64,000 nt of DNA from Symsagittifera roscoffensis (taxonomy: Eukaryota > Xenacoelomorpha > Acoela > Convolutidae). Position numbers and translations under genes: made by a program. The DNA is taken from positions 43,538,688-43,602,687 of the forward strand of contig NC_087069.1 in NCBI RefSeq assembly GCF_963678635.1, given 5' to 3'. This document shows, piece after piece, positions 1-10,913 of this stretch. The notes beneath the pieces were generated by a model that saw only the letters and a program-made list of their open reading frames with translations, searched no databases and was not told the origin of the DNA. The first letter of the stretch is position 1. Each line of letters opens with the position of its first letter.

Positions 1-571
1 TTTATTTTTAAGATTTCCCAGCGGAATAAAAAGTTTACCTGTTGATCCAGTTTTTTCAAGTTGGGTTCATGTTATCAAAAAAGCGCCAATCATAAATTGT
101 TCTAGAAATTCAAAGAGCTTGAAGGGCATCTATTGTTTTCTTTGAATTTCGAAAGTAGAGATTTTTTCAAGAAAGTCAGTGTTTTTTTTTTCAAGAAAGT
201 CGAGATTTTTTCAAGAAAGTCGAGATTTTTTCAAGAAAGTCAATGTTTACTTGCGTTCATTACTATGTTCCAACTGTCAGTTGGCTATTTTCTTTATTTA
301 ACTTCGATATTGTTTGCTTGACACAAATTTTTTAAGAGTCGATGAACGTAGTAGAGACTCTTATATGGGTCGTGATTTTTTTTCAGGAAAAGTCTTAAAA
401 TGCTCAATTAACAAAAGAAATGCATTCATGCTTATAAATGCACAAATTAATGTCCTTAAAGGTATATATGCACTTTTTGAGTTCAATTCAATTTCATTTG
501 ATAAAAGGGAGGCAAAATGTACTCTCCAATTACCAAAGCTGAAATGACGAAGAAAACGTGATCGATTTCAG
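1..571. repeat. Intronic repeat-rich sequence (dispersed repeat copy A)
   Basis: Upstream intron of the RGG gene; it ends in a clean acceptor (GATTTCAG) at 571. Positions 1-150 match 52250-52400, and 314-400 match 52030-52120, so this is one copy of a dispersed repeat family. Between the two parts, about 155-245, a ~20-23 bp unit built on TTTTTTCAAGAAAGTCGAGA is repeated about four times. I see no coding signal. Confidence 0.6.
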
Positions 572-1825
572 GGAGTCGCGGCTGTTAGTCGACTTGGTCC
601 CCCATTCAGAGGAGGAGGATACGGAAGACCAAGGGGAGAACGAGGAGGGGGTGGCTATTCTAGAGGTGGGCCTAGGGGAGGCGCCATGCCCATCCGGGGA
701 CAGCCCTTCAGAGGCGGTGGAAGAGGTGGGAATGGCGGTGGAATGGGAATGAGGGGAGGGGGACCACCACCCAATATGCGAGGGGGCAGGGGAGGACCTC
801 CACGAAGGTCTGCATCCGATTCAAGAGGTGAGTTCTTATATAGCAGATCATGGGCTAATAAACTTTGCCAATTATCATTATCGAAACTCATGTACTTGAA
901 TCAAGCTCTAAAAAAACCTTGGAATTTTTAACAGCTCCCTCAGATTTAGGTTTAAATTCAACATCGCTATTTTTCAGAGCCGATTGGGAATACAGAGATA
1001 GATCAGCATGATGACCGACCTCCTAGAGGACGCGGAGGAGGAGGAGGATTCAGGGCAAGAGGAGGCAGGGGAAGGGGAGGTGGAGGGAGTCAGTTCGACA
1101 CGGGACGTCTAGGCGGAAGAGTTTCAGGAGACGTAGGTGCTGACGGCGACAAACGCAACAACAACAACAGAGCGTCGACGAATGGACCTCAAGATCGAGT
1201 TGGAGCCGAAGGTGGTAACGTGCAATCGGGAGGGGTTAATGGAGCATCTGGGGGCGCCGGAGAAACTCCAGCGACGTCGTCGTCATCGCGAAACGCAACC
1301 AGCGGGGGCAGTGGGGGTGGAAATCAAAGGAGATCGAATAACGGACCTCATTCGAAAGGCGGCGACGGAGGTAATTCGAGTCAACAAGGTGCTAAGCCGC
1401 AAAGAAACAGACATGGGAGTGGGGAAGCTGGAAAGAAGAGAACACATGATGGTGACGAAGATTCATCCCATTTGAACGGTTATCTAGTTTTGATATCAAA
1501 CGCACTACGTATATGAATGAAGTTTTGGTCCAGTAATATACGGTCCTGTTTAAAGGGTCGAAATTTTTCTGTAGTTTGAAATAATTTACAATTGACCGAA
1601 ACGAGGAAATTCGGAAAAATTTTTAAGAAGTGACTGCCTGTTACAAAATGAAAGGAAATTAATGTGTGCTGAGTTTGACTTTGTTTTTAAATGTTCATAT
1701 GAAATAGAGATGTTTCTTTTGTTTTATAAATAGTTATTTCAGGAAATGACGGAGGTCATGACAAAGGGTCACTTCCCAACGGAAATATTACTGGAAAAGC
1801 CCCAGTAAACGGAGTTAAAGCTTAA
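572..1825 (+). CDS. C-terminal exons of an RGG-box RNA-binding protein, possibly FMRP/FXR-like
   Basis: Three exons in one open frame: 572-827, 978-1478 and 1743-1825, with the stop TAA at 1823-1825. The introns are 828-977 (GTGAGT...TTTTCAG) and 1479-1742 (GTTATC...TTTCAG). They give 279 residues and lack the N-terminus, which lies before the window. The first exon is dense in RGG and RGGGG motifs, interspersed with proline and methionine. The second opens with another block (PPRGRGGGGG) and becomes a Gly/Ser/Asn/Gln-rich disordered tail with short basic clusters. RGG boxes bind RNA, including G-quadruplexes, and are arginine-methylation sites. The last residues, APVNGVKA, resemble the tails of FMR1 (LVNGVP) and FXR1 (VLNGVS), which also follow RGG and disordered regions. 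No KH or Tudor domain is visible here, so the family name is inference. The weak second donor leaves room for an isoform that reads on to a stop at 1516. Confidence 0.72.
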
Positions 1826-2932
1826 ATATCCTAGTCGTTGTGAATACACGAAACAAAACACGAAGTCAGTCGAGACAAGACAAAGAATTTGACTGGTTGA
1901 AAGATCGAAACTTGCAAAAATCTGGAATCGAAGATCATACGAGACTAAAAATGTTCATACGAGACTAAAAATGTTCATACGATTAAAAATAGCTGGTAAA
2001 TTTAGAATCGAAATTACTACTTAAAAGTTACACGGTGAAAAACGATACCGTTTGCAAATTAGCGACCTGATTTCAACAAAGCTCATAATCTGTATCATGA
2101 TGTTTTACTATTTATTAAGTATATACTATTTGTTAAGTAGTGCATTGTTATAATCCTAAACGCCTTGCCATTAAATGCGTAGCAATGCATTACAAATATG
2201 AATTAAAGTCGTCCAATTTTATAAGTCGTTTTGAAATTCCATCTTAATTTTTCAGTATTGTGCCTTAGAAGTTTGCATCAAAACACCCGTTCATTCGCTT
2301 ATTTTCGTTGCCATTAAATTGTTGAATTGATTTGTTGAAATTGCTGTTAAATGAGTTTTATAACATAAAAATGTGATCTTTGATGTAAGTTTAAGTTAGT
2401 CTTGAAAAAAAATGGGAGAACGTTTGATAAAATGGAAATCGAGTTAATTTAGTGCTTGTCGTTTTTGGTTAACAAACGTTGTTTAGCGCAGTTTCGTTGG
2501 ATTGCGTTATTGATTGATTTAACAGATTGAATTATTATACAAATCACAATTAACACTCAACTTTTACACTCGTGTAATTCAGTTTTGTAGAATAGTCCAC
2601 ATTGAGATAAAAGCGAAGACATTGAATAGAATCATGGTCCAGTTTTTGGAAGTAATTGCAATTTTTTTCACTTTTAGATCAGCAAACGCTTGCGCCTTAT
2701 CTATTATATATTTAAATGCGGGTTATCTATTATATATTTAAATGCGGGTTTCACTATCTCGCCATGCTTAAGCTTTTTCAGCGTATTATTTTGGCTTGTT
2801 CAACGAAAGTTTTTTTCATGTTTAAGCTACATATCTATACGCTATACTATAAGCTAAACTTACGCTATAAGCTATACGACAATTTTTGTGAAAAATTTCT
2901 AGTTAATTTCAAAAATCTAAACAATTTGTAAT
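1826..2932 (+). other. 3' UTR and AT-rich intergenic sequence
   Basis: Follows the RGG gene stop. No AATAAA is obvious, but ATTAAA-type hexamers occur around 2170 and 2205, so the transcript may end near 2230. Two very short tandem duplications are visible: a ~20-bp unit (CATACGAGACTAAAAATGTT) at about 1938-1977 and a ~25-bp unit (CTATTATATATTTAAATGCG) at about 2700-2750. No coding signal. Confidence 0.5.
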
Positions 2933-3410
2933 TCCCGACCTTTAAGTTGATCTCTGTCATCTTGCCTCCAAATTTGATCGTTCACTCCAAATCTTGCCTC
3001 GTATCTTGAGCTCAAATCCTTTTATTTTGCGAGATATGCGATTTTGGATGATTTTTCAGAACTTTTCAAAAAACTCAGAAATTGAAATATTCGCCAAACT
3101 TGAAATTCCCAACCCTGTAATTGGGCGCTGTCAGGGCATTCTCAAGCGTTGCAAATCTTGCCTTCAAGTGAGGCTGCTCAATTGCTTTTAGTTCTCAAGT
3201 TACTACGTTTTTTTTGAGATTTTATATAACTTTTCAATGAGCATAGATAAATAAAACTTCACAAAATTGGAAATGCCAAACCTATAGTGGGTTGCTGTCA
3301 ATATACTCTCATAGGTTGCAAGTCTCTCCTCCAACTGACTGCTCAGTTTTTTCTTAACTGCCGTTTTTTAATAAGTTTTTTCCGAGATATGCCGGTTTTT
3401 ATTTGAATTG
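2933..3410. repeat. Three diverged tandem units of ~170 bp
   Basis: Three successive segments starting near 2933, 3111 and 3278 share an order of landmarks: a CCAAACCT/CCCGACCT-like opening, CTGTCA, a TTGCAAATCTTGCCT or TTGCAAGTCTCTCCT block, then GAGATATGC or GAGATTTTAT and a run like ACTTTTCA. Similarity is clear but low, so the array is old. The short open frame here looks incidental. Confidence 0.5.
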
Positions 3411-4049
3411 TTTTTACGCATGCGATAAGCAACCGTTATCAAACTGGAATAGTTTTTTTTCGGGTTAACAACTAGAACTGAAAAACAGATAGAAATAGCA
3501 GATTGATCCCGTGCAAATTTACTTTTAATGAGCATTAGCTGGTTCAGAAAAATTGCTTGTCATATACAGGACGGCCACGAGACGGCCTACACGTTGTCCA
3601 AAAATTGATAGCAAATTTTCAAGAAAACGACATCCTCACCTTAAAAACAAAGCTAAAAAACAATCAAATAAAACATTCAGTAATCTTTAAATTATCAGTC
3701 GTAATTAATAACCACATTTATTTGAACAAATATTATGACTCACCTTCGAACCAAAATTTCAAATCGTTTTTTTTCAGGTTTAAAGAAAAAATTTTGGTAA
3801 CATATCCAGGAATCGACTGCGGAAGAAAAAAACTATTAGGACGCAATGGAAACTGCCTATCTATCTGATTGATGATAAAAAGTAAAATGATACCATCGTT
3901 AATTTTTACCAATTTGGTAAACCAAGTTGTTAAGTTGTAAGTTCATACGATTCAACAAATTGATTTTTTTTGGCAGTCGTATTGAATGAATTACCTGAAT
4001 AATCGATTTGCAAAACATACGAAAATGGGCTTTGCTATCCGTTTTAATG
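3411..4049. other. Unassigned AT-rich sequence with one short open frame
   Basis: Contains a 103-codon open frame on the + strand at 3557-3868. Its translation is rich in Lys, Asn, Ile and Phe, as expected from AT-rich DNA, and I recognise no domain. I do not call it a gene. The rest shows no structure I can support. Confidence 0.35.
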
Positions 4050-6720
4050 AGAAATGCGCAGTACCCTGTTCGCTCGCCTAAAGGTACAATCGAAGCATAA
4101 TTTTGGCTAAAGTTGCCTATTTTTATGAATTATTTACTCGAAATATCAAACAAATTTTATGCGTTTTAGCGTCAAGCGGCCGTTGCTAATTGCTTGAATT
4201 ACACTTTGCTGTTATTTTAAGTTGCCAGAAATGGGCTCTGTTTCAGTGCGTGTTTATTTTGCTAATAATGAAGAAACTGAACTCAAAACTATTGTTTTTT
4301 ACTTATCGGCTGGCGACTAAGTTCTTATGAATCCCCAGAGATTCCAAGATTAATCTTGCATTTAAAATCGGATCATTAGTTCTTTTTTAGTTAGGGCAGA
4401 CTATAAAAGAGAAAATCCCAGTGCTAAAAAATGCCATTCAAGGACAGCCTGCAAAAAATTCAGCAATAATATATGAGAATCAGAAGCAAACTGATAACGG
4501 TGGAAGGGGGACTAGTTTATAAAAAAAAATTTGATAAAAACTGCGCTGTGTAGCGTTCCAGAGGGTTTGTAGCTCTAATGGGCAAAAACAAATTTTGCAC
4601 GTATCTGGTGTTCGAACACATCAAGTTGCGCAAAAATAAAAAAGTACCCAGCGGAAACAAGTGTGAGCCGTGTTTGTTTATAAGAGGACAAGACGGATCA
4701 CACTCAAGAGTAACAGTAAAATGGTCTCATCTAATTCAACGAGGCGTTGATGATGTACTTTTTCATGGAAATTTTAAATTAGAAGGCGACAGGTGCTGCA
4801 TAACAATAATGGTGTCTTTGAAATAAGAAGAAGACAATCACGGATGCAGAACTTCCCTAGGGTCCTATATTTAAAGATTGTATCTAGATTTCCCATGTAT
4901 TAGGCTTGGCTGTAGGTTCGCTATTTTTTAGGATTGATATGTAGCGCAATTCGCGGCCGCCGCTCTATTTTTTTTATTTGTTTGGGTTATGTTAAAATTT
5001 ATTGATTTTTAGATATTTCCATAGTGTCTTCGTAGTTCTTTTGGTAACAGAAATTGGGATTAAATGATCTGATTATATGAAAAATGCTACCATGGAGTAC
5101 CTTGGTCGCGCGCCTAAAGGTACAATCGAAGCATACTTATAGATAAAGTTGCCTAGTTTCATGAATATTTACTTGAAACATCAGATCAATTTCTGGATGG
5201 CCAATTTTTATCAATTATAAATGCGTTTTCACGTCAAGCGGCCGTTGCGAATTCCTTGAATTACATCCTTGTTGTTATTTTTAATTGCTAGAAATGGGCT
5301 ATTTTTCAGAGCGTGTTCTTTTTGCTAATATTGAAGAATTTGAACTCAAAACGAGTACTTCAGTTATCGGCTAGCGACGAAGTTCTTTTGTATCCCAGAG
5401 ATTTCGAGATTAATCTTGCATTTAAGATCGGATCATTAGTTCTTTTTTTAATTAGGGCAGCCATTAAAAGAGAAAATCCCAATGGTAAAACATGCTATTC
5501 AAGAACAGCCTGCGGAAAATTCTCCGATATTATATGAGAATCAGAAGCAAACTGTTAACGTTGAAAAGGAGTACCGTTCGAGCTCTGCATGAAACAAAAA
5601 TTTGGGAAACTGTGCTGCGTTTTAGAAGGTTTGTAGCTCTTATGAGGAAAAAGTAATTTTGCACGTATCTGCTGTTCCGAATCATCAAACTACACAAAAT
5701 TAAAAGACAAATCCAGCGGAGCAACAAGGGTGAGCCTTGTTAATTTATAAGATGACAAGAAGGAGTACGCACAAGAAAGCACAAAAAAAACAGCAAAACT
5801 AACTACTTTGTAAGTTCAAAGAGAAGTTGCTGAATTTCATTTTCATGGAAATTGATAAACAGAAGACGATAGGTGCTGTTTAACTGGCAAAGATAGTTTC
5901 TTTGAAACAAGAAGAAAACATGCACGGATACAGAACTCATCCAGGGCCCTATATGTTAAGTATGTTTGGCAATGATTATGTTTATTCTTATTACCAATTT
6001 AGTGTCAAAACACAAGGGGGCATCACCTTTCTTGTCATCAATCAAGAATTTAGAAGCCTACAGTTTTTTACAGTAGAGTCACACTTCATCCGTCACGTGC
6101 AAGTATTTGATTCATAATGAAAATATTCAGAGTAGTTCCACATACAGTTAGGTAGTTTGCCTTTCAGGAGTTTGGAATCCCGGATATCAATTCAATGTGG
6201 CAGTTGATTTGCCAGTCTTCGTACTGTAAACCAGATTGTCTGTTCAGCAATTGTCAGATTTGGAAGTGAGCAGTCAAATACTCGATTTTCTCTTTTACCA
6301 TACTTTTGAGATCTCGCAAAACCAAGCTTAGTTTTGAAGTTAAAGTCCAAGATTTTTAAAATTAGCTTTGAATGAATTAGCAGATCTAAATAACAAAAAA
6401 ATAGAATCGGGAGTAAATTTTAGCGAAGAAGGTGTTTCTTGTATTCATACTCATTCATTATCCATTGGCAATACTTATCCAGGGCCTTGTACATTGAGAT
6501 TGTACTATTAGTATTACAACCGTTTTTGAACCGATTCTAAGACTCTCACAGATTCGACGTTCGAAGAAGCAGCTACACATGCATAAACTAACACTTGTAA
6601 ACTAACTTTGGTACAAAGGTATCCCATGTATTAAGATTGGTTATAGGTTCGCTATATTTTAGGATAAATTTTTTGCGCAATTTGCCGCCGTCGCTCAATT
6701 TTCTTTTGGGTTAGGGCTTT
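4050..6720. repeat. Diverged ~1-kb tandem duplication (units ~4050-4990 and ~5090-6720)
   Basis: Both units run through the same landmarks: GCCTAAAGGTACAATCGAAG (4078 and 5114), GTCAAGCGGCCGTTGC, ATCGGATCATTAGTTC, AGAGAAAATCCCA, ATGAGAATCAGAAGCAAACT, TTTTGCACGTATCTG and TTTCATGGAAATT. The offset is about 1.03 kb and identity by eye is roughly 75-80%. The terminal landmark CCCATGTATTA...GGTTCGCTAT occurs at about 4895 and again at 6620, so the second unit carries ~600 bp of extra sequence before its end. Unit 1 holds an 82-codon open frame (4578-4826) with several Cys and His; in unit 2 that frame is eroded. This may be a decayed mobile element or duplicated gene; family unknown. Confidence 0.6.
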
Positions 6721-7280
6721 GTAAAAAAAAACAAAAATTTTTCTTTTGTGTATTCGTCCCTCCTTTTGTTTGGGGGTTTACAAAATATACAATTTTCACT
6801 CTTTGTTTCTTTTGTTAAGTTATTTTTTCAATTAAAACATGTTGCAGTAATTTTAGCTCATTAATTTTGAGTCAGTTGTTATCTAGAATTATTACTTATT
6901 AATTTCTTCGTTGAAAACTTCAGCGAATTTCTTTTGCTCAGCAATGTTTCTATCAACTAGTTTTTGTCTTCAATTTGGCGAAATTTTATCTCAAACCATT
7001 TATGCTTAAAAATACTTCTCCCTCTCTCTCTCTGTCTGTCTGTCTCTTCTCTCACATTTCTCTAAATTCCAGTTATTTTCTTTTTCTAAGCAGTATTTCC
7101 ATTAACTACCTATTTTTTACACCCCAGCAAAATTTCATCTTTCACTATGTCTAGTTAAAATTACGATCTGTTGGTCTCTTTTTCTTCTCAAAAATGACCA
7201 ATTGCAACCTTAAAATTTCTTGAAACAAACGTCTGGGTTGTTCACCTCGTTACGGCAATTTATGCAGCAGCCTAGTAGTC
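6721..7280. other. AT-rich spacer with a CT/CTGT microsatellite
   Basis: No coding signal. A pyrimidine tract of CTCTCT then CTGTCTGTCTGTCT lies at about 7018-7056. The sequence runs directly into the 3.6-kb tandem duplication. Confidence 0.5.
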
Positions 7281-10200
7281 AAGAAGCCGCACATAAGCAA
7301 ACGACTGTTAGCTTGCTCATGAGCTGTTGGTCTGACGGACCCGAAAGAGTTTTATGAGGGTCTCGATTACACTCAATTGATTGTGGACGAAATTGAGGAC
7401 AAATAATTGACGGGGGAAGATAACGATTGTGATATAGAGACGACCACGCGCAATGGGGACCAAGAAGAACAAATCATGGAGCTGTAAAAAATTGCTCGGC
7501 ATAGCAGCTATAGACTCTGATGGAAGGCATGACGCAACAGAATAATGGACTGTCAGCTGTATGCAAAGGAAGTTAATAAACATGAGGATCTTGCCGCCAG
7601 ATAATTGTCAGAGGTATGTGTTTTTTTTACTCCGACAGCTTCTCAATTTTCCCCATCAATCAAATTTATTTCTTTTTCGATGTCCGCAGATGCAAAGACA
7701 GCTAAAAAGCTCGCATGGAATTGGAGGAGAAGCCAAAGTTTTTTTTCGTCGACTGCTGACAATTTGGAAGAGCGGGATGTGACTTAACTGCTAGTCGATT
7801 TACATTCTTTCTAAGAACAATGAGGTGAGTAACGGGATTTAACACTCCATTTTCGAAGGAATGTACATGAGTTTTTGCAGAAAAAATGACCTCACATGCT
7901 CAAACTCAAAGGAGCCAGCCCATTCGCCTGTATCGCCTAGTCGAGAAACCTCCTCTTTTTAAAAGAGTGATTGCAGGCTTCAGGCCTTCAGGTTTGCTGA
8001 AGAAGCTGCCATTTTTTAAAGCAGTATGGGAGAGCAACCCTGAGTTTTGGGAAGCTGCTACCACTTTGGGCAATGAGGATAGCAGCGCAATTAGGAAAAG
8101 AAATTATGAATTCTCAAAAAACTCATTTAAACTAAATTGATTAGCCCTTATTTCAGGTTTAAAACTTTTGGTTTCATTTGACTTTTTTGGTTCAAGTTTG
8201 CTTTAAATTTACTCATAACAAATTGTTTTATATCTCTTTGAAACATAAATTTGATGACGGTAAAACAGCCACAAGTTGATAGAACACAATAAGCAAAGAA
8301 TGAAAAAAAAACCACAAAAAGAACTTGTTTCATTTTTGAATGATAAGGGCAGTTAGCTGAAATCGTTTTTGATTTTTTGCTTTTTTTGTAAAACTGCAGG
8401 GAATTATATTTGACTTGGACAATTGAAACTGTCATAAATAAATAGAATGTGAGCATTTGAAGCGAGCAATAGTCTACGTTCTTCGAGCAATCTTTTTTTA
8501 TTGTGTATGCATAACAGCAAAACATATTTCGGGTACTGCTGAGGGGAAATATATCTGATGCGAAGCTTCTGAATAATCTGAGCGATAGTTGAAGATGTGA
8601 ATATTAGATTTGACCATTTCTCGCTTTTTTCGACCATTGAAGATAGGTAAATTTTCGATTATCTCTCCGTTGCAATCATTTAGGACGAATGATTGACGCT
8701 CACCAAGTAGAGTAAGGACAATAGGCTTTTTTGGAACTTTTCTTCAGACTTACTTTCAATACCCAACCAAGCGCGAGTAAGCTCTACATGATCACAGCTG
8801 TCACCCAAATGCAATCATTTGTAAGAGTGAACACCGGGCTGAAGTGGAATTGAAAGTTTGACAAACTGATCATGTTGCCCCAAAAATTGAACCAGAGTAT
8901 TCTTATTGTCATATAAGAATTCTCCCACATTTTGTGCTAACGTCGTTAGGTGTTCATCCCATCAAACTTCCTTCGCAATTTATTCTGATTGTCGACGAAC
9001 CAAAGTCTTAAAATTTGAATGGTTTGATCGTCTAGCCTCCAGGAAAATTTTCTTCAGGAGCCATAGACAATTGTAATCGGCTTATTGGCGCCCTGCTGAA
9101 GTTATCATCTCCAAAGTAAAAACTGGTTCAATTTGTAATTAGAATTGACGTGGAAACACTCAGCAGTTTTTCTCGTCAGAGGTTTTTTATTTTATTAACG
9201 AGTTTTGCGTTCCAGTTTTAGCGTATGAACGAGGCACGTTGCTTTTTCAATCTTAATCCGAAAACTTTTGAGACTTGAAATTTGCAGCACTCTTCAACAA
9301 ATTGAACTGATGTATACCTCGGTTCAGTTTATGCTGGACCTCGACTCCCAGTAGAAATTGCTTGCCACTTTCCATCAAGAAAGCGTCACCTAAAGGAACA
9401 TAGTATCTTCAATATTGCATAGACTTGAGAATTGTAAATCCTTTTCTAAAACAGGGCTTCGTGTTATCTTGAAAGACCATTAGATTTTCTTCAAACTGGT
9501 AGCCTTGACATGCTAAGAAACCTTGTTTGTACTGAGAGTCGCTAGTCAAATCAACAAGAGGGCTTTGTAAAGATATAGGTTATTGGAGGAAGATACAGCG
9601 ATAAGATTCAAATTCGCTTCTAGATTTTGCCAGATAGTTTCCGCCAAGTTATTAACGAAGATAGATTTTTCGTTTTAATCGATTTTGGTGAATCATCATC
9701 TATAAACGCTTCATGGTCGTCCTACTTGTCTGTTACGGCGGCTGCTGTAGAGCTGCCAACCAAATGTAACGAACATTTCCAGTGTTTGTCACGGTTTCGC
9801 CATTATTATTTTATTGGCAATGGTTTACTGCTGTTGGGGGTTCTGTCCTAACAAAAGAAGATAAAGAAGAAGAAGAAGAAGAAGATGATGAAGAAGCTCT
9901 TTTGCGTCCCATTGCGATGCTTCGTCAACTAGACTGCTAAAAAATGTCTATTTGCTGTACTTCTTCTGAGCGATGATAGTTTTCTAGTTGGTTTTTTCTT
10001 TCTACTGGTGATTTTTAGGCTAATAGAGTGGCGCGGTCGCTTGACGACTGGTATTTTTTCTACTTTGCTTCCAAAAAAGTTAACGTTTTCATGCACTTTT
10101 TTACCGAATTGTTTTTGAACACTTTCTTAACCACAGGTTTGGGCTTTGGTTGACTGTCCAATTCTTTCAATTTATTTTGGAGCAGCGGAAATTTAGTAAA

Positions 10201-10913
10201 AATTCATTGGTCAATGGGAAACCGTACTTTTCAGAAAGAGAAATTACAACACGTTGGATACCTATGCGGATAGTTGAGCCTATTGCACTACCGTACTGCC
10301 CGGATTGAGATCCAACGAAGTAGTTTCTTCTTTACAGATTGGATACAAGGCGATTGAATTATTAATTATCATCCATCCAACATGTATTCCTAATCGACAG
10401 TCAAGCAGACAGACAGATGCTTGATTGTCCGTAATTGAATTGTAAAGGAAAAAAAATCAAGCGAACATATCTTACTATACGTCAGATAACTGCCTATTTG
10501 TGGCGGGGTCGAGAGCAATCATTAGAATGTTTTTAACTAACGAGCTCCTGTTTGAAGAACCTACCCAAGCTTTTCCTCCTCTTTGTTGTCTTTTAGAAGA
10601 GAAGGGACTGGTTGATTTATGTTAAAAGTGTTTGATACCTTCATTAAAAACAGACGCAATTAGAACAAGTGCACTTAAAATAGGTGCAATTAAATTTTCT
10701 GATGAATTTCCTACTGGATAATGGTAGATTTCTTTAAGGTAGGGATATATAGAACAAATGTAAACGTAACGGATGTGTTAATTTTTCTCTTGTTCTCTTG
10801 TCTGTTCATTGGAGGTAAACCTTTCTAGTCCTACCGCCTATAAAATCACCGTGCGCGCTTAATGGTGCACAAAAGGTGTTTTTTCAAACAATTGAATTCA
10901 AAATGGTACAAGA
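7281..10913. repeat. 3.6-kb tandem duplication, copy 1
   Basis: Begins at AAGAAGCCGCACATAAGCAA and ends at AATTCAAAATGGTACAAG. It is followed head-to-tail by copy 2. Identity by eye is about 97-98%, with long stretches (for example 9627-9851 against 13302-13526) apparently identical. Copy 1 carries about 35 bp near 10830-10860 that copy 2 lacks. Both copies contain a GAA microsatellite (about 9856-9890 in copy 1). Confidence 0.9.

Noticed and set aside
7317-7583. Minus-strand 88-residue hydrophobic frame (and its copy at 10941-11216) as a membrane protein gene
   Set aside because: It lies antisense to a plus-strand coding trace with more protein-like composition and differs between the copies as expected for a shadow frame.
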